64,000 nucleotides of DNA, taken from contig CANJKZ010000922.1 of assembly GCA_947471745.1 (NCBI GenBank), positions 2,975,001 to 3,039,000 on the forward strand, given 5' to 3'. Below are positions 22,150 to 32,084 of the stretch, one piece after another. Within the stretch, counting starts at the first letter, position 1. Each line of letters starts with the position of its first letter. The notes under the pieces were generated by a model that searched no databases, had not been told where the DNA came from, and saw nothing but the letters and a program-made list of their open reading frames with translations. The translations under genes were made by a program, and so were the position numbers. This DNA is from Closterium sp. Naga37s-1 (taxonomy: Eukaryota > Streptophyta > Zygnematophyceae > Desmidiales > Closteriaceae).

Positions 22150-23310
22150 GCGCGGCGCTCTTACCAGGGGAGAGGCTGGGGCAGGGCCGGGGTAGGGCCG
22201 GGGCAGTCCGGGGCAGTTCAGGGGCAGGGCCGGGGCAGGGCCGGGGCAGGGCCGGGGCAGAGCCGGGGCAGTTCAGGAGCAGGGCCGGGGCAGTGCAGAA
22301 GCAGGGCCGGGGCAAGGCCGGGGCAGTTCAGGAGCAGGGCCGGGGCAGGGCCAGGGCAGTTCAGGAGCAGGGCCGGGGCAGGGCCAGGGCAGAGCCGGGC
22401 CAGGGCCGGGGCAGTTCAGGGGCAGGGCCGGGGCAGGGCCGGGGCAGAGCCGGGGCAGGGCCGGGGCAGTTCAGGAGCAGGGCCGGAGTAGGGCCAGGGC
22501 AGAGCCGGGCCCGGGCCGGGCAGTTCAGGGGCAGGGCCGGGGCAGGGCCGGGGCAGGGCCTGGGCAGAGCCGGGCCAGGGCCGGGGCAGTTCAGGGGCAG
22601 GTCAGGAGCAGGGCCGGGGCAGTGCAGACGCAGGGCCGGGGTAGTTCAGGAGCAGGGCCGGGGCAGGGCCGGGGCAGAGCCAGGCCAGGGCCGAACGAGG
22701 CCTATAACGGGGCCTGACGAGGCCTATAACGGGGCCGAACGGGGCCTATAACGGGGCCTGACGGGGCCTATAACGGGGCCGTACGGGGCCTATAACGGGG
22801 CCGTGCGGGGCAGATAACGGGGCCTGACGGGGCCTATAACGGGGCCGTACGGGGCCGTACGAGGCCTAGCGGGGCCTATAACAGGGCCTGACGGGCCTTA
22901 CGGGGCCTTAAACAGGGCCAAATGGGGCCTGACGGGGCCGTACTGGGCCTCTAACGGGGCCTGACGGGGCCGTACGGGGCCTCTAACGGGGCCTGTCGGG
23001 GCCTAACGGGGCCGAACGGGGCCTGACGGGGCCTTACGGGGCTAACGGGGCCTTACGGGGCCGTAATCCGCGCCCTAAACGGGTCCAAATGGGGCCTGAC
23101 AGGGCCGTACGGGGGCTCTAACGGGTCCTGTCGGGGCCTAACGGGGCCTTAAACGGGGCCGAACGGGGCCTGACGGGGCCTTACGGGGCATAACGAGGCC
23201 TTACGGGGCTTTAATCCGCGCCCTAAACGGGGCCGAAAGGGGCCTTACGGGGCCTAACGAGGCCTTAAGGGGCCTTACGGGGCGGGCGCAGGCTCGAAGG
23301 ACGGGCGCAG
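22150..23310 (-). repeat. Two GC-rich arrays in the copia H leader
   Basis: On plus, 22150-22690 repeats GGGGCAGGGCC with GGGGCAGTTCAGGAGCA spacers. Then 22690-23310 repeats CCTATAACGGGGCC, CCTGACGGGGCC and related 15-30 bp units. Together they fill the 1.37 kb between the primer site and gag. The sequences are unlike the leader arrays of F, G, J or D. Confidence 0.85.
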
Positions 23311-23420
23311 GGGCCGTGACGGGCCTCGAAGGGGAAGGTGCGAAGCGCGCGTCAAGTAGGCAGTGACGAATTTCAGTGGTGGGCCCTTTTTTAAAATTTC
23401 TCGAAACTAGCTCTATACCA

Positions 23421-23555
23421 TGTGAGAAGGATTTGACGAAAGAATGATTGAATTAGGAAATGAGAAGGGTACAAGTAGGAAACACATAAGTGTTGTACCC
23501 TCTAAGGACTACCCCACTACAGCCTAAACAGACTATAGTAAATATATGTTTGACA
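23421..23555 (-). repeat. Copia H 5' LTR
   Basis: 135 bp, identical to the 3' copy. On the minus strand it is followed by a TGGTATAGAGC primer site (23410-23420). Confidence 0.95.
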
Positions 23556-23560
23556 AGATC

Positions 23561-23887
23561 TACGCAGGGGCCATGGCTGCACAGGAGTTACGCTGGCTCA
23601 CCTACCTGTTGACCAACTTGGGAGAGCGGCCTCGTTCTTCTCGAGTTCTGTACGTAGACAACAAGGCCATGATTGACTTGTGTCAGGAGCACAGACTGGA
23701 GCACATCGCTCTGCGTTACTTCCTTGCTCGAGAGTTGCACCAGCGTGGTCAGCTTCGTCTTACTTACGTGGCCACTAGGGCCAACACTGCTGATATATTC
23801 ACCAAGGCACTTCAGCCTGTTGATCATCAGCGTTTCTGTACTGTTTTAGGCCTTGTGCCTACTTTGCCTCACTTGCTTACTGCTTGA
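23561..23887 (+). pseudogene. Copia F RNase H C-terminus
   Basis: Continuation of copia F after copia H: YAGAMAAQELRW, VLYVDNKAM, then NTADIFTKALQP and TGA at 23885-23887. The motif EHRTKHIALRYF is shortened by three residues in F. Phase is kept across the AGATC duplication. Confidence 0.9.
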
Positions 23888-24115
23888 CTTTGTTTGTACT
23901 GTGATCTATATATATACCTGCATGCTTACACTTGCTAGGGTAAGATCACTGTACTGTTTGTTCTCCTTTATATAACTATGCATGTGAACTGGCCTTGTGG
24001 CCATTTGCTTGTGCTCGGAATGTGTGGTGACTTCATGATCTACCCTGAGCTTGCTTTGCTTTTTCTTGACAGGTCTTGTGACCTCCTGTTCTCCCCCACT
24101 TTTCCGATGGGGGTG
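23888..24115 (+). other. Copia F 3' untranslated region and purine tract
   Basis: This 228-bp block holds TATATATATACC, GTGAACTGGCCTTGTGGCC, TGTGTGGTGACTT and TTCTCCCCCACTTT, ending in GATGGGGGTG at the LTR. The same block recurs after the pol stop of D, G, H, J and M, so it is a conserved part of the family. Confidence 0.8.
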
Positions 24116-24214
24116 TGTCAAACTGTTATAATGTTTATATTGTGTAGGATGTAGTGGGGTAGCCCATAAGGGGTACAACCCTCAATGCATTCATTCTCGT
24201 TCATTAGTTTGACA
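24116..24214 (+). repeat. Copia F 3' LTR, internally deleted
   Basis: 99 bp with a 32-bp loss after GTACAACCC. Termini are intact and ACTAG follows. Confidence 0.9.
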
Positions 24215-24219
24215 ACTAG

Positions 24220-24682
24220 GCTGTCTGCTCTTCGCAGCCGTTACCTGCTAACCGGATCTGTCATACTCAGCAAGTCAGCTTGCTACCCACCTCAAGCGGC
24301 CCGAAGCAGAGCACATGGCCGAACTCGACCGCGCCTTACACTACCTCGTCAGCACGCCAACGATCGGCCTAACCTACCACAAGACTGGAACCACTACTCC
24401 AAAGCTAATGGCTATGTACATGCTGACTACGCAGGCGATTCTGATAACAGGCGATCGAGCAACGGCTACACCTATCGACTCGAGCCCTTCGGTCCTATCT
24501 CGTGGCAGTCGAGCAAGCAAGAAATAATTGCTCTCTCCTCTGCTGAAGCTGAATACATAGCACTCTGCTCAGCCATCAAGGAAGGACTGTACCTTCGCGA
24601 ACTACTGAAAGAAGCAAAGTTGGCTTAGTTACCCAGCTCCTCCCTCTTCTGCGACAACCAATCTGAAATTCGCATAGCGAAA
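24220..24682 (+). pseudogene. Copia A RT end and RNase H, first part
   Basis: Continues from 11287 in phase: GCLLFAAV, PDLSYSASQ, HADYAGD, RRSSNGYTYRL, then SSAEAEYIALCSA and EGLYLRELL. These are the RNase H Asp and Glu motifs of copia elements. Single stops lie at 24266 and 24628. The frame ends at IA (24680), where copia G inserted, and resumes at 39542. Confidence 0.9.
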
Positions 24683-24814
24683 TGTTGAAGTAACGAACGA
24701 GAATGAATGAACTATGAAACAGTTGGGTACAAGTACTAACCCTAATTGGGTTGTACCCCTTATGGGCTACCCCACTATAGCCTATACAAATGTAAGCACT
24801 AAAACAATATGACA
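24683..24814 (-). repeat. Copia G 3' LTR
   Basis: TGTTGAAG...ATATGACA on plus, 132 bp, with CACCCCCATAG (purine tract on minus) next to it at 24815. Confidence 0.9.
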
Positions 24815-25043
24815 CACCCCCATAGGCAAAGTGGGGGAGAACAAGTGGTCACAAGACCAGTCAAGAAAAGCAAAGCAAGCTCAGGGTGGATCACAAAGTC
24901 ACCACACTGTCTGAGCACAAGCAAAGGGCCACAAGGCCAGTTCACATGCAGAGTTATATAAAGGAGAACAAAAACAATACAATGATCATACTCTAGCAAG
25001 TGTAAGCATGCAGGTATATATATAGATCACTGTACAAGCAGAG

Positions 25044-28000
25044 TCAAGTAGCGAGCAAGTGAGGCAAAGTAGGCACAAGGCCTAACACAGTAGAGAAGCG
25101 CTGATGATCACCTAGCGGAAGTGCCTTGGTGAATACATCAGCAGTGTTGGCCCTAGTGGCCACGTACGCAAGACAAAGCTGGCCACGCTGCTGCAACTCT
25201 CAAGCAAGGAAGTAGCGCAGAGCGATGTGCTTCGTTCTGTGCTCCAGTCTGTGCTCCTGACACAAGGCAATCATGGCCTTGTTGTCTACGTACAGAACTG
25301 GAGGCGAACGAGGCTGCTCTTCCAAGTCAGTCAGCAGGTAGGTGAGCCAGCGTAGCTCCTGTGCAGCCATGGCTCCTGCGTAGATCTCAGCCTCACAACT
25401 GGAGCTGAGAACTGAAGACGAGCAGGTAGACCGCCAGGAAACAGAGCCGGAAGCGAGGCTGAAGGTGTAACCCTGTGACGACCGCTGCGTAGCTGAGTCG
25501 TCAACCCAGGAAGCATCTGCGTGACCGGTGAGGACAACTGGACCCCGTCCTCCAAGCACGAGCCCCATGCCTGACGTACTGCACAAGTAGCGCAGTACCC
25601 TCTTCGCAGCATCCCAGTGCACCTTTCGGTGCCTACCGGGAGCCACAGAGCGAGCCAGAAGGCTGAGAGGGTACGCGAGGTCAGGTCATGTGCACGTCAT
25701 CAGGTACATGAGGCAACCTAGAAGCTCTGGGTACGGACCACTCGGCTCTACGGACTCGTCCGAAGGTGGAGCTGAGAGCGAGTGGCCGGTAGACAGAGGA
25801 GTGGGCTGTGGCGAGGAGAACTAGAAGCCGAAGCGCTGAAGGACCTGGTGCACCATGTGTGACTGAGTCAAGGTGATGGTGTGCCGTGCGCTGTCCCGGG
25901 TGATCTGCAAGCCAAGATAGCTACGCAGTTCACCGAGGTCAGTGCAGGTGTGTCTCTTCTGCAGCTCCGACTTCACAAGGGTCAGTGCCTCTGTGTCAGC
26001 AGTGGCAAAGACGAGGTCGTCTATGTACACGAGGACGTAGAACGGCGGCAGCGAGGTGTCAGTGCGGAGAAACAGCGATGGGTCAGTAGTAGAAGGAGCA
26101 AACCCAAGAGCCGCAAGTGTAGTCCTTAGTGTGTCGTGCCACTTGCGAGGCGCCTGGCGGAGACCGTAGACTGGCCGACGGAGGCTCCACTGGGTACCTG
26201 CAGGAAACAACTCAGTGAAGCCAGGTGGGCGGCGCAGCCAGATATCCTCGTGTAGGCTGCCCTGCAAGAAAGCTGTGCTGAAGTCCAGAGAGTGCAACTC
26301 GTAGTCACGCTGAGCAGCGACATGCAACAACACCTGAAGAGTAGTCATCTTCGGGGTGGGGGAAAAGGTCTGGAAGTAGTCAACCCCCTGTCGCTGACTG
26401 AAGCCTCGAGCAACGTAACGCGCCTTGAAGGCAAGCGGAGAGCCTGGCGGCTGCTTCACCCTCAAAATCCACATCCCATCGACTATGCTCGCCCGAGACG
26501 GGGGAACTGCGTCGACGTAGGTGCCTGGCAGACGCAGATTCAGCAACAAGAGCAGAGGCGTAGTCTAGATGGCAGGCAGCAGCAAATTCAAGCAGCTCAG
26601 CAACGAGAGCAGACGCAACAGCAGACTCAAAAGAAGGGTCACTGACAGCAGTGGCAAGGAGACGAGAGACAGAGGGACTAGCAGCACGAGCGCGGTCTCA
26701 CTCAGGGTCAGGGACCTCAGGAAGAGAGGACTCAGGAGGAGGCGGCAGAGGAACACGTAGAGGAACAGAGGAAGGACGAAGTGTCATAGCGTGCGTGCTG
26801 GGGACAGGAGGAGGACGCGAACGAGGAACGCGACGAGTAGTGCGAACGAGCGAGACAGAACAAGACGCAGGCTCACGACACTCTCTAAGACAGCCGGACT
26901 GCTCAGTGTAAGGAGAAGGAGCAGGCAGTGGAGAGGCCGGCTGTAACGGCGGCTGTGACTGGTCAGGCAGTGGACACAGGAGGGGAGGAGTAAGGCCAGT
27001 AGAAGACGGGGTACCAAGAACCTGCTGAAGCAGGGGAACGAAGGACGGTCGCGGCCGCACCGCGCCACCAGGGTCAACAGCTCCAGCTCCTCCACCACCA
27101 GCACCTCCCGCGCCAGTGCCTCCAACTCCAGCGCCACCTGCGCGAGTGCCTCCAACTCCAGCTCCTCCAGCTCCAGTGCCACCAGCGCCAAAGCCGCAAC
27201 CACTAGTAGCTCCAGACTCTGTAGGGTCTCCAGCTCCAGCACCCCCAACACCACTAGTCCCGGCAGCTACAGTACCCCGGGTACGAGCACCTCCAGGACC
27301 AGTAGCCGCAGTACCTCCCGTAACACCAGCTCCAGCAGCAACGCCAGCACCTCCAGCTCCAGCACCTCCAGCTCCGGTAGCTCCACTCCAAAGACGTGCG
27401 CGCCGAACAAACCACTCATGCAGCTGCTGCGGAGACAGTCTTGGCGAAGCACCAGCAGAACCTCCAGACGAAGCAGCACCCTGAGGCTCAGCACCTCCAG
27501 ACTCCGCACCCTCCGATGCAGCACCCCCAGGCTCAACACCCTCAGGCTCAGCACCCCCAGGCTCAGCACCCCCAGTCTCAACACCCCAAGGCTCAGCACC
27601 CCCAGTCTCAGCACCCCCAGGCTCAGCACCCCCAGGCCCAGCACCCCCAAGCTCAGCACCCCCAGACACAGTACCTCTAGCAGCACCTCAGTCCACAGCT
27701 ACCTCACCAGGCACAGCACCAGGGGGTGGGTCTACCAGAGAGACACCTGAGGGAGCAAGACCCTGAGGAGGGAGGGGGTCTACCGGAGGGGGACCTGGAG
27801 CAAGGAAGAGCAGCGGGGGAGGGAGAGTGGCAGAGCGGTAGATGAAGAGACGGTAAAAAGAAACCGACTCATCAAACGTGACGTCTTGAGAGGGGAGGAC
27901 ACGTCGCAAGGTAGGGTGGTAAAAATGCCAGCCAGGCGCGTCAGGGACAAAGCCAAGGAAGACGCAGGGAATGGCGCAGGCGGAGAGCTTGTGCGCGGAC

Positions 28001-30577
28001 GGATCGGGGACAAAGGCACAAGAACCCCAGACCCGGAACACTGACGCATCGCCAACCTTCCCCGTCCAACGCAGTGTGGGCGAGGTCTCCGGCAAGGAGA
28101 CACGGGGCCAGAGGTTGAGCTGATGCGCAGCGTACAGGACCGCAAACGGCCATAGAAAATGGGGAGCAGCCGCATGGATCATGGAGGTACGAGCGACCTC
28201 CATGACTAAGCCAATGCGGCGCTCAGCAATCCCATTTTCCTGAGGAGAGGCCGGAAGCGTGAACGACTGGAGGATGCCCTCCCCACGACAAAAGTCCCTC
28301 AAGAGGTTGGAGGAGAACTCACCACCTCTGTCAGAGTGCAGACGCAGGACCGGAAAGTCCTGGCCGAACCGCTCGCGGAGCTGGAGACCGACCGTGCGGA
28401 TCCAAGGGATCAAGACATCAACGACCTGACCCTTGCTGCGCAAGGGGAAGTCCGTGGTGTACCGCCTGTAGTCGTCAACGACCAGCAGAAAGTAGCGCTC
28501 GCGGCTCTGTCCACTAACGCGGGCTGGGCCCCACACGTCCATGTGGAGAGTCTGCAGGGAAGCAGTCGTCAAGGGAAACGAGGAGGAGTGAGGAGCGACA
28601 CGCTGCCGCCCCTCGACGCAAGGAAGGCAGGGCGGGGCAGGCGAGGGCGGAAGGGGAGGCAGGGACCTGGGAAGACCAGAGACAAGAAGACGAGAGTGCA
28701 TGCCACGAAGGCGTGGCAGGGAGGGGTGACCAAGGCGGTGGTGTCACAGAAGAGTCTGGTGCGACAGGAGGCGACACGAGCAAGAGGCGGCTACCTGACC
28801 TGACGCGGACACCTGAGCAGACGCAGCTACCTGAGGAGGCTCGGTAGCGAGTGTGTACAGACTCGACCCTGGCCAACGAGTGAACGTGGCCAGGTGACGC
28901 CCCGTCCACGTGCACGTGCAGATCAACACACGCTGACCCCCAGGAGTGGTGGTAGTGACCATCGCATCCTGGAGGGCAGCGGTACTCACCAAGTTCGTAG
29001 AGAACGAGGGGAGGTGAAGACCTGACAGTGAGCCGGACAGAACCGCCAGACACGGGAGGACAGTGGAGGAACGGGCAAGGACCAGGCCCCCTTAGGGGTC
29101 AGCCAGTCTGACATGGACAGGTACAGGGAGAGGAGTGAGAGTGGTGGTGTCACGAAAGAAACAGCGCGAGGTGTGCAAGGTGTGCAAGGCCTGAGCAGGC
29201 GCAGTACCAGGGAGAGTACCAGACTCACTAGCACCTAGAGCAGCAGCTGCTATACCTGGGTCAGGCGACACACACTGGTAACAGTCACCCTCAGCACTAA
29301 CAGACAAATCATACATAGCAGGTCAAAGATAGCAATCCTAGACCTAAGGAGATCAGCCCAGCGAGGGAGCTCGACGTCGTCACCAAAATCAGCACGCCAA
29401 GCGTCGTCGAGGTGGGAGAAGCAGTAGTGCTCAGTGTGAAACTTCCCGCATGTCTGACCAGCACGGTCACCCGTGTGAATGACATACGGGCAGCAGCCAC
29501 CACCCCCAGTCGCCCCACGCTGCAAAAACCACTCACGAAGCTGCTGGGGCGACTGGGTCTCGCTCCGACGCTGCTGCTGCTGACGCTGGCCACCTCCAAA
29601 ACCTCCACGCCGAGCGCCAGTCCCACCGCCACCAGTCCCACCGCCGCCACTCCCACTGCTGCCTCCACCGCCGCCACCAACATCCCCACCCCCGCCACCA
29701 CCTCCACTGCCTCCACCACCACCACTGCTGCCCCCACCACCACTCCCTCTGCCCCTCCACCACCCTTGCTACCCTTGCCCTTGCCGCTGCGGCGCTTCGC
29801 ACTAGCAGAAGCAGCTCCGACATCCTCAGCACCAGGGACGTCAGCAGCAGCGGCAGAGGCGTAAGAGGGGGCAAGGGGGGAGGGGGAGCACCCCTCAAAG
29901 AAGGGCGGGCGCGGAGTGCCGCGAGAAGCACCTACAGAAACTGCACTAGTCTCAGCTGCGAGGAGGTGCTGCTCGAGTAGGTCAACAGTGAGGGAGGTAA
30001 GTAGGTCAACAGTGAGGGAGGTGGTGTCAAGTGAGTGAAAGTGGTCCCTGACAGAGCGAAGAGAGTCAGGGAGGCGAGTGACTCTGAAGTAGAGGGTGAT
30101 GAACATCGGGGGCTGGTTCCTGTCAAGGAACTCAGCAGGGACGGTAGCGCGGTAGCGAGCGTTATTAGTGCGCAGGTGGGAAAAAAGTTCCTCTACCGTG
30201 GTAAAGGCTGACAGCTCGGGGAACAGGTAGGGCAGAAGCAGGCGGCCTAGAGCAGCAGTGGCAGGCGAGGAGTAGCGAGCGACGATAGCGTCGTACAGTG
30301 CCTGTGCTATCCTGTGCTGTCCAAAGTGGGCACATTTGGTTAACGGCAGGTGGTTGCGAATGGCCAAGCGGGCAGCAGCGTCGCGAGTAAGCCACTGTGA
30401 GCGAGTCGCTTTGTCAGCTGTGGCGGGAGGGGCAGGAGCGGCGCCTGATGCAAGGTCAAACAGCGAAACACTGTCCTTAGAATCGCTCAGTAGGTATAGC
30501 TGCAGGTCGTCGAGCCACGTGTCAAACTGAACCGGTCTGCCCTCATGATCGAACGCGAGAACCCTAAGCGAAGCCAT
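25044..30577 (-). pseudogene. Copia G gag-pol, multiply broken
   Basis: ATG 30577 opens MASLRVLAFDHEG. Gag runs well to about 29750, with a 24-bp tandem duplication encoding a second TSLTVDLL (29978-30025), then shifts frame in the Gly-rich region. Segment 29440-29480 keeps C-x13-C-x3-H-x4-C. The protease has lost LDSGA: the text jumps from LHTLH to TSRCFF, so the catalytic Asp is gone. Integrase (27688-28701) is open with HSDRGGEF and NGIAERR. A stop at 27688, another near 26698, a deletion of about 270 bp at 26525 before RT, and stops near 25820, 25690 and 25200 follow. RT has YIDD. Confidence 0.85.
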
Positions 30578-30589
30578 AGCTTTGCAGCA

Positions 30590-31130
30590 CGCAGGAGCAG
30601 CAGTAGCAGCAGTAGCAGCAGCAGTAGCAGCAGTAGCAGCAGTAGCAGTAGCAGTAGCAGCAGCAGCAGCAGCAGGGACAGAGAGGCCAAGGGGCCGAGG
30701 GGCCTGGGGCCTAGGGTTCGAGGGGCCGAGGGGCGGGGCCGAGGGGCGGGGCCGAGGGGCCTAGGAGCCGAGGGGCCAAACACGAAGGGGGGGGGGGGGC
30801 TAGGGGCCGAGGGGCCAAGGGGCCTAGGGGCGTGGGACCTAGGGGCTGAGGGGCCGAGGGGCGGGGCCGAGGGGCCTAGGGGCCGAGGGGACAAACACGA
30901 GGGGGGGGGGGGGGGGGCAAGGGGCCGAGGGGCCAAGGGGCTGAGGAGCCTGGGGCCTAGGGGCCGAGGGGCCAAACACAAAGGGGGGGGGGGCCGAGGG
31001 GCCGAGGGGCGTGGGGCCTAGGGGCCGAGGGGCCAAGGGGCCGAGGTCGAGGGGGGGTGGGGGGGGGGGGTGATGGGTCGCTAGGGGCCGAGGCTAGGGC
31101 GACGGGGCGACGGGTCGCGAAGGGCCGAGG

Positions 31131-31166
<36 letters not shown>

Positions 31167-31730
31167 GGGGCGACGGGTCGCGGGTCGCTAGGGGTTGAGG
31201 GTAGGGCGACGGCGCGACGGGGCCGCGGCTAGGGGCGATGGGTCGCGGGTCGCTAGGGGCCGAGGCTAGGGCGACGGGGCGACGGGGCCGCGGCTAGGGG
31301 CGACGGGGCGACGGGCCCGCGGCTAGGGGCGACGAGGCAACGGGTCGCGAGGGGGCCGCAGCTAGGGGCGACGGGGCCAAGGGGCCGCGTTTAGGGGCGA
31401 CGGGGCCAAGGGGCCGAGGGTTGGGGCGACGGGGCCAAGGGGCCGTTGCTAGGAGTCGCGGCTAGGGGCGACGGGTCGCTAGAGGCCGTGGCTAGGGCGA
31501 CGGGGCGACGGGGCCAAGGGGCCGCAGCTAGGGGCGACGGGGCCAAGGGGCCGCGGCTAGGGGCGACGGGGCCAAGGGGCCGCGGCAAGGGGCGACGGGG
31601 CCAAGGGGCCGTGGCTAGAGGCGACGGGGCCAAGGGGCCGCGGCTAGGGGCGACGGGGCGAAGGGGCCGTGGCTAGAGGCGACGGGGCCAAGGGGCCGGG
31701 CTAGAGGCGACGGGTCGGGGCCTAGGGGGC
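30590..31730 (-). repeat. Copia G leader: CAG microsatellite and GC-rich arrays
   Basis: CAG/TAG triplets run at 30593-30682, directly upstream of gag. Then come GGGGCCGAGGGGCC units (30690-31060), a 34-base G run at 31130-31164, and units of GGCGACGGGGCCAAGGGGCCGC to about 31730. All of this lies in G's leader, left of the J insertion. Confidence 0.85.
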
Positions 31731-31736
31731 CTAAGG

Positions 31737-31867
31737 TGTGAATTAAGAAAAACAGGAATGAGAATGACTAAGTGAAAGTTGGGTACAAGAAGCAAACCCT
31801 CGAAAACTGTACCCCATATGTGCTACCCCACTCTAGCCTACAGTAGCTATGTCATATAAATCTGACA
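31737..31867 (-). repeat. Copia J 3' LTR
   Basis: TGTGAATTAAG...AAATCTGACA on plus, 131 bp, with CACCCCCATAG beside it. Confidence 0.93.
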
Positions 31868-32084
31868 CACCCCCATAGGCAAAGTGGGGGAGAACAAGGG
31901 GTCACAAGACCAGTCAAGCAAAGCAAAGCAAAAAACAAGCTCAGGGTGGATCACAAAGTCACCACACATTCCGAGCACAAGTTCAAGGCCACAAGGCCAG
32001 TTCACAAGCACGAGTACACATATATATAAAAAAAGGCTAGACAAACAAGAGCAGGTATATATATATGTAACAGTACAAGCAAGG

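Larger units (their letters stand above)
15876..23555 (-). mobile_element. Copia H, complete and young, one in-frame TAG
   Basis: A 7,680-bp minus-strand element with 135-bp LTRs at 15876-16010 and 23421-23555 that read identically. The target duplication AGATC lies at 15871-15875 and 23556-23560, inside copia F's RNase H. Gag-protease (20191-22053) and integrase-RT-RNase H (16240-20172) are in the same frame, separated only by TAG at 20191-20193. Identical LTRs mean a recent insertion. With the stop it would need readthrough or help from another element. Confidence 0.95.
11288..24214 (+). mobile_element. Copia F, integrase-deleted, split by copia H
   Basis: LTRs at 11288-11418 (131 bp) and 24116-24214 (99 bp, with a 32-bp internal loss) are flanked by ACTAG at 11283-11287 and 24215-24219, inside copia A's RT. 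Without copia H the element is about 5.2 kb. It keeps gag, a damaged protease, RT and RNase H. The sequence jumps from just after the protease to the end of the linker at about 14195, so integrase is gone. Many stops are present, so it is non-autonomous and decayed. Confidence 0.9.

Noticed and set aside
22150-23310. A CRISPR-like or centromeric satellite array
   Set aside because: Units vary in length, have no unique spacers and lie exactly between primer site and gag of copia H, so they are its leader.
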